From Deltaproteobacteria bacterium (GTDB lineage Bacteria; Desulfobacterota; Syntrophia; Syntrophales; UBA2210), in NCBI GenBank assembly GCA_016934695.1, contig JAFGSH010000044.1:1-7533 (forward strand): a stretch of DNA of 7,533 bases, written 5' to 3'. Position 1 is the stretch's first letter. Every line of letters begins with the position of its first letter. The position numbers and the translations under genes are program-made. Below the pieces are notes generated by a model. It saw nothing but the letters and a program-made list of their open reading frames with translations, did not search any database and was not told the origin of the DNA. This document shows, in pieces, positions 1-5,804 of the stretch.

Positions 1-131
1 ACCACGTCGACCCCGGCCGCCTTCTCGTAGACGTGCTGTATCATCGGCCTGCCGCAGATGTCCGCCAGGGGTTTCCCCTCGAAGCGCGATGAGCCCCACC
101 GCGCGGGTATGATGCAGACGACATTCGGCAT
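1..131 (-). CDS. kdsB: KdsB-type CMP-Kdo/Kdo8N synthetase, N-terminal part (cut by window edge)
   Basis: This is the start of a 3-deoxy-manno-octulosonate cytidylyltransferase, the enzyme that couples Kdo (or here probably 8-amino-Kdo) to CMP from CTP in the cytoplasm before transfer to lipid A. Only the first 43 codons are present; the rest lies beyond the left edge. The visible protein begins [20 protein letters not shown], followed by [18 protein letters not shown]. This is the hallmark nucleotide-binding N-terminus of KdsB: the IIPAR-x-GSSRF-x-GKPL signature (residues 7-22, with Arg11 and Lys20) and the PMIQHVYE helix. Trp12 replaces the usual Tyr. The ATG lies 15 bases after the kdnA stop, with no clear Shine-Dalgarno sequence, so translation may be coupled to kdnA. 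Next to kdnA and kdnB, the likely substrate is Kdo8N, as for the Shewanella enzyme. Family assignment is strong; substrate choice is inferred from neighbours. Confidence 0.9.
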   Translation of the reverse strand, partial: MPNVVCIIPARWGSSRFEGKPLADICGRPMIQHVYEKAAGVDV

Positions 132-146
132 GACGATTGTCCGGTG

Positions 147-1349
147 TTACAGCTTCTTCCCCGCCTCCCCTATCGCGTCGGCGGTCTGAGCCAGTTTTTC
201 CGCGGGCATCTTCACCGGGATGATCATGAAGAGGGTCCGGCTCATGATCTCTTCGGCGCGGGGGATGTCCTCGGCTCGATATGCCACCGTCCCCTTGTAC
301 ATCGGGTTGGTGAAGGGGAACTGCGTCGAGGTGGCGGTCGCCCGCGCGATCAGGTGTTCCCAGCGCAGGGCGTAGTGCCACGCGTTTTCGCGGTAGTAGA
401 TGGTGCTCACGCCCTTTTCGGACAGGAGCTTCTGAAATCGTTTCGCGGTCGTTGCATCCGGGAGGTTGAATCCCAGGAAGGTTGCGGTGTCGCCGTCGGG
501 GTCGAACAGTTTCCTGAAGCCGACTCCCCGTATCCCGCCCAGGGCCTCCTTCAGGGCGGCCTTGTGCCTGCGCTGTTCGGCGATCATGTAGTCCAGCTTT
601 CTGAGCTGGGCCAGGCCGACCGCCCCCTGGAATTCATTCATCCGGAAGTTGAACCCGAGGATGGAACGTCCCTCCTCCCCCCTTCCCACGTTGGGGTTGT
701 GGTCGTGGCCGTGGTCGTGGTACCAGTCGGATCGGTCGTAGAGGGCCTTGCTGTTCGTCAGGACCATCCCTCCCTCGCCGGTGGTCATCGTCTTGTAGTA
801 GTCGAAGCTCAGGATCCCCATATCGCCGAACGTCCCCAGCTTCTTCCCCCGGTAGCTGCCGCCGCAGGCCTGGGCGTTATCCTCGAGGACCAGCAAGTTG
901 TGCTTCTTCGCCACTTCGATGATCCGGTCGATTTCCGCGGCCGCCCCGCACATGTGGACGGGGATCACGCACTTCGTTGCGGGGGTGATCTTCGCCTCGA
1001 TGTCGTCCGGGTCGAGGTTCAAGGAATCGTCGATATCCGCCATGATCGGGATGGCCCCCGCCTCCAGTACCGCCTCGTAGGTGGCGATAAAGTCGAAGGC
1101 GGGGACGATTGCCTCGTCCCCCGGCCCCACGTCCAGGGCGGCCAGGGCGACCTTCAGCGCCGCCGAGCCGGATGTCACTCCCAGGGCATAGCCGATGCCC
1201 AGGTACCGGGTGAATTCCTGTTCGAACTGCCTGACCTTGAAGACCCCTCTGCGCTCCTGGTCGAAGCCGTACCGCATGAAGACGCCTGTCTCCAGGACGT
1301 CCATTACTTCCTGTTTCTCTTCCTTCCCTATCAGCTCGTTGCCTGCCAT
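147..1349 (-). CDS. kdnA: KdnA-like 8-amino-3,8-dideoxy-manno-octulosonate (Kdo8N) transaminase
   Basis: A 400-residue DegT/DnrJ/EryC1/StrS-family PLP aminotransferase. Seen in the sequence: the early VTSGSAALKVAL cofactor phosphate region (58-69), the VLEDNAQA motif with Asp157 to hold the pyridine nitrogen, the SFDYYKTMTTGEGG motif with Lys186 as Schiff-base lysine, and the GFNFRMNEFQGAVGLAQL block (232-249) typical of sugar aminotransferases. A His-rich YHDHGHDHNPN loop (210-220) follows the lysine and resembles a loop I associate with KdnA-like proteins. In Shewanella oneidensis KdnA uses an amino donor to convert 8-oxo-Kdo to Kdo8N. Adjacent kdnB upstream and kdsB downstream supply the steps before and after, which is why I prefer KdnA over other sugar aminotransferases of the family. 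The ATG follows GGAGGA (1361-1366) by 11 bases and lies 20 bases from the kdnB stop. Length is normal and no key residue is missing. Confidence 0.83.
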   Translation of the reverse strand: MAGNELIGKEEKQEVMDVLETGVFMRYGFDQERRGVFKVRQFEQEFTRYLGIGYALGVTSGSAALKVALAALDVGPGDEAIVPAFDFIATYEAVLEAGAIPIMADIDDSLNLDPDDIEAKITPATKCVIPVHMCGAAAEIDRIIEVAKKHNLLVLEDNAQACGGSYRGKKLGTFGDMGILSFDYYKTMTTGEGGMVLTNSKALYDRSDWYHDHGHDHNPNVGRGEEGRSILGFNFRMNEFQGAVGLAQLRKLDYMIAEQRRHKAALKEALGGIRGVGFRKLFDPDGDTATFLGFNLPDATTAKRFQKLLSEKGVSTIYYRENAWHYALRWEHLIARATATSTQFPFTNPMYKGTVAYRAEDIPRAEEIMSRTLFMIIPVKMPAEKLAQTADAIGEAGKKL

Positions 1350-1369
1350 GGTATTCTGTTTCCTCCGGT

Positions 1370-2527
1370 CTAGTATGCGTCGTTGTATATCTCGATGGCG
1401 TCCTGCGCCGTGAGCTTGCGCGGGTTGTTCGCCAGCGGCCGGGCCACCGTCATGGCGGCATCCGTCAGCCTCGGGAAGTCCGCTTCCGCGATCCCCAGTG
1501 TCTCCAGCGATTCGTAGATCCCGCAGTCGTCGATCAGGTCCTCCACAGCCCCGACGGCCAGTCCCGCGGCCTCGTTCAGGGAGAGACCATCGGTCGGGAC
1601 GCCCATCGCCTCGGCGACCACGGCGAACTTTTCAAGCGCCCCGGGGAGGTTGAAATTCATCACCGCCGGGAGGAGGATCGTGTTCGCCAGGCCGTGGGGG
1701 ATCCCGAACATCCCCCCCAGCGGGTAGGAGAGAGAGTGGACGGCGGTGACCCCGGCGTTCGCCAGCCCCAGGCCGGCGTACAGGCTGCCCAGGAGCATCG
1801 CCCCCCGGGCCTCGAGATCGGCGCCGTTGTGGACGCAGGTCCGCAGGTTCGAGGAGATCAGGTCGATCGCCTCCAGCGAGACCATCTCGCTCATGGGACT
1901 TGCCGCGATCGAGGTGTACGATTCGATCGCGTGGCAGAGGGCGTCGATCCCGGTGGTCGCCGTGACCTGCGGCGGGACGGTCAGGGTCAGCTCCGGGTCG
2001 AGGAGGGCGATATCGGGGTAGAGGTACGGGCTGTTCATCCCTTCCTTCTTGTTCAGGTCCTTGCGGATGAAGACGGAGGTGAAGGTGACCTCGCTCCCCG
2101 TCCCGGCGGTCGTCGGAATCATGATGGTGGGCAGGCCCGGCCCGGGGACCTTGTTCAATCCCAGGTAGTCCCTGGCCGTCCCCTTGTTGGCGGTAATGAC
2201 CGCCACGGCCTTTGCCACGTCCATGGCGCTCCCTCCGCCGATCCCCACGACGATATCACACTTCCTGACCGCGGCCGTCTTCGCCCCCTGATCGGCCAGC
2301 TCCAGGGGAGGCTCCCCCTCCACCTTGTCGAAGACGGCGATCCCCATCCCGGCCTTTTTGAGGGAGGCGGTGACCCGTTCCTTTATCCCCGCAGCCGAGA
2401 GATTCCTGTCGAGGACGATCAGGGGTTTCTTACCCCCCAGCTCGCCGATCTGCTCGGCCAGTCGTTCGAACGCCCCGTTTCCAAATACGATCTTTCCCGC
2501 ACCGGTAAAAGAAAAGATGTTATTCAT
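1370..2527 (-). CDS. kdnB: KdnB-like Kdo 8-oxidase/dehydrogenase (iron-type alcohol dehydrogenase)
   Basis: A 385-residue group III (iron-containing) alcohol dehydrogenase. Visible features: an N-terminal Rossmann-like half with the dinucleotide-binding GIGGGSAMDVAKA motif (GGGS at 97-100), the IPTTAGTGSEVT block (137-148), and a helical C-terminal half with the metal ligands Asp195 and His199 in GIDALCHAIE, His264 in AVHSLSYPLGG and His278 in GIPHG. The spacing matches the D/H/H/H set of FucO. Alone it could be any Fe-ADH. Because kdnA and kdsB follow immediately, the best call is KdnB, which oxidises the C8 hydroxyl of Kdo to an aldehyde for amination. The Shewanella enzyme is classed as an oxygen-using oxidase, although the fold is that of NAD-dependent enzymes; the co-substrate here is open. 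The start is supported by a strong GGAAGGA site (2534-2540), six bases ahead of the ATG. It is the first gene of the apparent operon and is preceded by a structured leader. Confidence 0.8.
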   Translation of the reverse strand: MNNIFSFTGAGKIVFGNGAFERLAEQIGELGGKKPLIVLDRNLSAAGIKERVTASLKKAGMGIAVFDKVEGEPPLELADQGAKTAAVRKCDIVVGIGGGSAMDVAKAVAVITANKGTARDYLGLNKVPGPGLPTIMIPTTAGTGSEVTFTSVFIRKDLNKKEGMNSPYLYPDIALLDPELTLTVPPQVTATTGIDALCHAIESYTSIAASPMSEMVSLEAIDLISSNLRTCVHNGADLEARGAMLLGSLYAGLGLANAGVTAVHSLSYPLGGMFGIPHGLANTILLPAVMNFNLPGALEKFAVVAEAMGVPTDGLSLNEAAGLAVGAVEDLIDDCGIYESLETLGIAEADFPRLTDAAMTVARPLANNPRKLTAQDAIEIYNDAY

Positions 2528-2539
2528 GTCGAATCCTTC

Positions 2540-2614
2540 CGTGGTATATGTCGTCCGCGTGAACGCGTCAGACCGGCCGGCGGAGCCGGTCGATCAGGTC
2601 CCCTATATACCACG
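2540..2614 (-). promoter_or_regulatory. Predicted structured 5' leader of kdnB (three-way junction)
   Basis: On the kdnB-sense strand a perfect 10-bp inverted repeat, CGTGGTATAT (2614-2605) and ATATACCACG (2549-2540), encloses two hairpins. One is a 7-bp stem, GACCGGC (2591-2585) with GCCGGTC (2577-2571), and a 7-base loop. The other is CGCG (2567-2564), a TTCA loop, and CGCG (2559-2556). Together they form a closed three-way junction with a 13-base purine-containing strand (2604-2592) joining the outer stem to the first hairpin. The outer stem ends exactly at the first base of the GGAAGGA ribosome binding site, so closing the stem could affect initiation. I cannot match it to a known riboswitch class. 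It could equally be a DNA operator with distant half-sites. The pairing is seen; the function is inference. Confidence 0.45.
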
Positions 2615-2631
2615 CTCTTTTCCCGTTGCCT

Positions 2632-2660
2632 ATGATAAAGTATGTCTGAGTTACGGTGGA
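2632..2660 (-). promoter_or_regulatory. Possible kdnB promoter (weak)
   Basis: TATCAT (2637-2632, minus strand) matches five of six bases of a sigma-70 -10 element. The hexamer 17 bases upstream, TCCACC (2660-2655), is a poor -35. A start about seven bases downstream would put the 5' end roughly ten bases ahead of the structured leader, which fits an independent transcript for the kdn operon. An alternative is TAGGCA (2629-2624) with TATATA, also 17 bases apart, but that start would fall inside the leader. Read-through from the kinase gene is also possible because no clear terminator is seen between them. Confidence 0.22.
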
Positions 2661-2713
2661 GTTGGGAATGTCGAGGGACTTTTCCGGCTCGGGGGGCCGG
2701 GATGCCGCGTATC

Positions 2714-5359
2714 CTACTCTTGAGGAAGCCAGGTGGTCAGAGCATGATGGAGTTGATCGGAACGGAAGGGCTTGGCGATGTAGTCGTCCATCCCTGCCGC
2801 AAGACATACGTCCCGGTCCCCCTCCATGGCGTGGGCGGTCATGGCGATGATCGGTACACGACGGCCGTCCCCCGCCTTCTCCTCCGCCAGGCGTATCCGC
2901 CGGGTTGCTTCGAGGCCGTCCAGGACGGGCATCTGGACGTCCATGAACACCAGGTCGTAGGCCTTGTCCTGCACCAGCCTGAGGGCCACCTCTCCGTTAT
3001 CGGCCAGCTCGACGTTCGCACCCAGTTTTTGCAGATGAAGCAGGGCGATCTGCTGGTTGGTCCGGTTGTCCTCCACCAGCAGGATGCACGGGGAATGGCC
3101 GGATACTGGAGGGATGGGCGGCCGTGGCACATCGGCAGGGGGCGGGGCGGCACGCACCTGCTCCCCGATATCGGCTGGCCGGATGGCCCTCCGGATTGAA
3201 TCCTGTAGCTCGTCTATTTTGATTGGCTTTTGCAGATAACCGGCAAACCAGGACCTGTTGATGTCATTCATCTGCACGGCGTCCGCGATGGATGAAAGCA
3301 TGATCAGCCTGTTGGGTCTGAGCAGCGGGTCAGAGCAAACGGTGCGGGCGAAGGTGATACCGTCCATGATCGGCATCTGGCAATCGACCAGGACGGCATC
3401 GTATGAGTTTCCTTCCGACGCGGCCTTCCGGAGCAGATCCAGTCCGGTCTCGGGACTGGTCGTCTCTTCGGATTGACACTGAAAGAATTCCAGGTATTTC
3501 TTTACGATCAGGAGGTTGGTTTGATTGTCATCGATGACCAGGACTCTCATCCCCCGCAGCTCGCCGGCCTCCTGATCGACGACGCGGGGGGCATCGGGGT
3601 CACGCCTGAAACGTGCCGAGAACCAGAACGTGGAGCCTTTCCCCGGTCGGCTCTCCACGTCGATGGTCCCGTGCATCATCTCCACCAGGCGTTTGCTGAT
3701 GACCAGTCCGAGTCCGGTACCCCCGAACCGGCGGGTCATCGATGGGTCGATCTGTGAAAAGGACTGAAAGAGCTTGTCTTTCTGGTCCTGATTAATTCCG
3801 ATTCCCGTGTCGCTGACCTTGAAGATAAAACCGAGGTGGGTTGCTGTCTGTTCGTTGAGTCTGCAGGAGAGGACGATCTCCCCCCCTTCCGTAAACTTGA
3901 TTGCGTTGTCGACGAGGTTGAGAAGCACCTGTTTCAGCCGGAGGGGATCACCGATAACAGAGGGGGGAATGCGGGTATCGATGTCGATGATCAGATTCAG
4001 CTGTTTGGCCCCTGCCTTGATCCCCTCGGTCCCGGCGACGTCCTCGATGACCTGGATCAGGTTGAACGAGGTGTCCTCGAATTCCAGCTTGTTGGCCTCG
4101 ATCTTGGAAAAATCCAGGATGTCATTGATAATCGTAAGGAGTGAATTGGCCGAGTTGTCGATGATCGAGACATAGGTTCGCTGTTCCTCGGTCAGATCGG
4201 ATTTCGTCAGTATTTCCGTCATGCCGATGATCCCGTTCATGGGCGTCCGGATTTCGTGGGACATATTGGCCAGGAACTGGCTCTTGGCCTGGTTGGCTGC
4301 TTCGGCCGCTTCCTTGGCCCCGAGAAGCTCGGTGGTCCTCTCCTGGATGCGGGATTCCAGATCCTGTCTGAGGTCCAGCAGCTCTTCGGTCACTTTGTTG
4401 AGGTTGGCCGTGGATATTCGCATCTCGACAAAATCGATCGATGGGTAGAGATACCCCTTGGTCCCTTGTGCCAATTGACTGGTCGACCGGTGAATTTCAT
4501 GCAGGTACAGATCGAATTCCAGGTAGTGGATATAGAGCAGGACACCGATGAGGACCGTGGCCAATGCGGTAAAGATCAGCGTGGGGGTCAGCTGGTCGTA
4601 ATTGGTCTTGACGTACAAGACCGTAACGACGATGGTGATGGTCGACAGGAGGACCAGAAAGCGGAACGAATGGCGCATGGAGAGGGTGTGAGGCTGGGCA
4701 ATCGACATCTCTCTTCGGCGGATCTCTTCGTGCAGGACGGCCCTCACGGGACCGGCAAGCAGATCGGTAACCAGAAAGGTATAGAAGGTGTAGATACAGA
4801 TGGACAGCAGGACGCCGAAGACGAGGGCCACGGTGCCGACCGGATCGTCGGCCCGCACCAGCGCGAAGCTCGTCATAACCAGACCGACAAAAACGGCGTA
4901 TACAAAGGCGTACAGGGTATTTGCTCTCGGGAACCTGAAATAGGCGTCGGCGAAACGGGCGAAGGATTGATCATCCAGTTTCCTGATGGGGCCTGGATGC
5001 AGTCCTCTGCCGAGGACCCGGTTGATGATCTCGGGGACCGGGGTAAATCCCGCCAGTCCCAGACGGTGAAATAATCCGAAATGGATAAAATGGGTCATCG
5101 TCGTGAACGTGGTGGAGATACCGGCAATCCAGATGCCGGTTCGGATCAGTTCCGGGGGGGAGTCGTGAAAACTGGTCACCAGCATGACGGTAAATATCAC
5201 TGCGAACCAGGATCCGCTGACGGACAGGGCGCTGACTGCGAATCCGAAAGAGGTGACGCGGATGATGACGGGGAATACCCGGGTCAGGATAAAGTACACC
5301 ACGGGGTATTTCCGGTACTCCAGGAAGTTCATTGCTGGTGGTTGCTCCAACAAAGCCAT
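2714..5359 (-). CDS. Membrane hybrid histidine kinase with two receiver domains
   Basis: An 881-residue two-component sensor. Residues about 20-281 hold six or seven hydrophobic segments (around 36-63, 73-98, 148-168, 174-200, 233-251 and 257-281, perhaps one more at 20-33), with no periplasmic domain large enough to bind a ligand. I do not recognise this sensor family. A HAMP-like or coiled-coil linker (about 285-362) leads to HisKA with phospho-acceptor His368 in [13 protein letters not shown]. HATPase_c follows, with NLVDNAIKF (481-489), DTGIG (517-521) and GGTGLGL (546-552). Receiver 1 (about 604-725) has Asp610/Asp611, Asp659 and Lys711. A Pro-rich linker (739-751) leads to receiver 2 (about 757-878), with Glu763/Asp764, Asp807, Thr841 and Lys863. 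Both receivers look functional. There is no C-terminal HPt, so a separate HPt protein or regulator is needed. The ATG at 5359 has a weak ACAGG site; Met10 at 5332 (after GGAG, 12-base spacing) is an alternative start. It reads toward kdnB, but a regulatory link is unproven. Confidence 0.93.
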   Translation of the reverse strand: MALLEQPPAMNFLEYRKYPVVYFILTRVFPVIIRVTSFGFAVSALSVSGSWFAVIFTVMLVTSFHDSPPELIRTGIWIAGISTTFTTMTHFIHFGLFHRLGLAGFTPVPEIINRVLGRGLHPGPIRKLDDQSFARFADAYFRFPRANTLYAFVYAVFVGLVMTSFALVRADDPVGTVALVFGVLLSICIYTFYTFLVTDLLAGPVRAVLHEEIRRREMSIAQPHTLSMRHSFRFLVLLSTITIVVTVLYVKTNYDQLTPTLIFTALATVLIGVLLYIHYLEFDLYLHEIHRSTSQLAQGTKGYLYPSIDFVEMRISTANLNKVTEELLDLRQDLESRIQERTTELLGAKEAAEAANQAKSQFLANMSHEIRTPMNGIIGMTEILTKSDLTEEQRTYVSIIDNSANSLLTIINDILDFSKIEANKLEFEDTSFNLIQVIEDVAGTEGIKAGAKQLNLIIDIDTRIPPSVIGDPLRLKQVLLNLVDNAIKFTEGGEIVLSCRLNEQTATHLGFIFKVSDTGIGINQDQKDKLFQSFSQIDPSMTRRFGGTGLGLVISKRLVEMMHGTIDVESRPGKGSTFWFSARFRRDPDAPRVVDQEAGELRGMRVLVIDDNQTNLLIVKKYLEFFQCQSEETTSPETGLDLLRKAASEGNSYDAVLVDCQMPIMDGITFARTVCSDPLLRPNRLIMLSSIADAVQMNDINRSWFAGYLQKPIKIDELQDSIRRAIRPADIGEQVRAAPPPADVPRPPIPPVSGHSPCILLVEDNRTNQQIALLHLQKLGANVELADNGEVALRLVQDKAYDLVFMDVQMPVLDGLEATRRIRLAEEKAGDGRRVPIIAMTAHAMEGDRDVCLAAGMDDYIAKPFRSDQLHHALTTWLPQE

Positions 5360-5376
5360 AAGAACCTGTAACTCTT

Positions 5377-5406
5377 GGCCTGGGAGTCTTTCATCCTCCC
5401 GGCGCC
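5377..5406 (-). promoter_or_regulatory. Hairpin in the leader just upstream of the kinase start
   Basis: On the minus strand GGGAG (5400-5396) and CTCCC (5386-5382) form a perfect 5-bp stem around a 9-base A-rich loop. A further GGC/GCC pair (5406-5404 with 5379-5377) extends it across a small internal loop. It ends about 17 bases before the proposed ATG at 5359 and is not followed by a U-run, so it is not an intrinsic terminator. It may influence translation or mRNA stability, or it may be incidental in GC-rich DNA. Confidence 0.25.
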
Positions 5407-5687
5407 GTCAGGTTGCATTCCCGCATCGGTGTGATGCACGACCCACCGTCCCGCATAATAACAGATACCCGGGTTGGAGTGCCGTCGGCAGTATGCCGCA
5501 GTCCACGGGAGCGACAGAAACTGGCGCCGCGTACCTCCCCCGATCCTGTGGCATATATCGATGCGCGCACCGGCGCTCCTCCGTGGCTCCGATCGGTTCC
5601 CGTATTGCCATGGCGCACGAACTCCGTCTTCACCTTATTTCATCGGCACAGAGGCAACACGACTTTAGACAATTTGTGATTTTCTGT

Positions 5688-5708
5688 AGTAATATCAGAA
5701 GTAATATC
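5688..5708. repeat. Two direct copies of AGTAATATC, 12-base period
   Basis: AGTAATATC occurs at 5688-5696 and again at 5700-5708, so the copies repeat with a 12-base period inside the only AT-rich stretch of an otherwise GC-rich region. Closely spaced direct repeats near one helical turn apart are typical of response-regulator binding sites, and the site lies upstream of a two-component kinase gene. It is about 330 bases from that start, so control of the kinase gene is speculative. The repeat itself is directly visible. Confidence 0.4.
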
Positions 5709-5804
5709 GGCTCCTCCTGCGGGGATCGGGAGTCGTGCCCGGGAGGGATACTGATTCGGTGCCGCTCCGGGAGAACCGTGGGGTGCAGCGGGATCGCCCG
5801 CGTG

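Larger units (their letters stand above)
5360..5804. other. 445-base intergenic region between PEP/pyruvate-binding gene and kinase gene
   Basis: I find no convincing gene here. Short open frames exist on both strands, but their composition does not resemble the flanking genes and none has a recognisable motif. The part nearest the PEP/pyruvate-binding gene is GC-rich with no hairpin followed by a U-run, so no intrinsic terminator is evident. An AT-rich island (about 5640-5710) contains a 9-bp direct repeat. A perfect 5-bp hairpin with a 3-base loop lies at 5486-5498. On the minus strand TATTAT (5460-5455) could be a -10 element for the kinase gene, with a leader of about 90 bases, but it lacks a good -35. 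Confidence 0.6.

Noticed and set aside
144..1373. 409-codon open frame on the plus strand opposite the aminotransferase gene
   Set aside because: It mirrors kdnA almost exactly, has no recognisable motif, and reads as low-complexity Val/Gly/Asp/Arg-rich protein. It results from GC-rich codon use on the other strand.
1694..2635. 313-codon plus-strand open frame opposite kdnB
   Set aside because: It is an Arg/Gly/Asp-rich shadow of a gene with intact catalytic motifs and runs into the structured leader. No ribosome site or family match was seen.
2684..2700. CCGGC/GCCGG hairpin after the kinase stop as a terminator
   Set aside because: The stem is only 5 bp and is followed on the minus strand by AAAAG rather than a U-run, so it does not qualify as an intrinsic terminator.
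2568..2807. 79-codon minus-strand frame overlapping the kinase 3' end and the kdnB leader
   Set aside because: Its first half is an out-of-frame shadow of receiver 2. The tail looks protein-like but has no ATG of its own and ends in the folded leader.
4256..5074. 272-codon plus-strand open frame opposite the kinase sensor and linker
   Set aside because: It is Gln/Gly/Asp-rich with no motif and lies entirely antisense to a well-supported kinase gene.
5391..5633. 80-codon GTG-started minus-strand frame with Cys residues in the spacer before the kinase gene
   Set aside because: Third-codon-position GC is well below that of the neighbouring genes, the ribosome site is badly placed, and no motif is recognisable. 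It is more likely non-coding.
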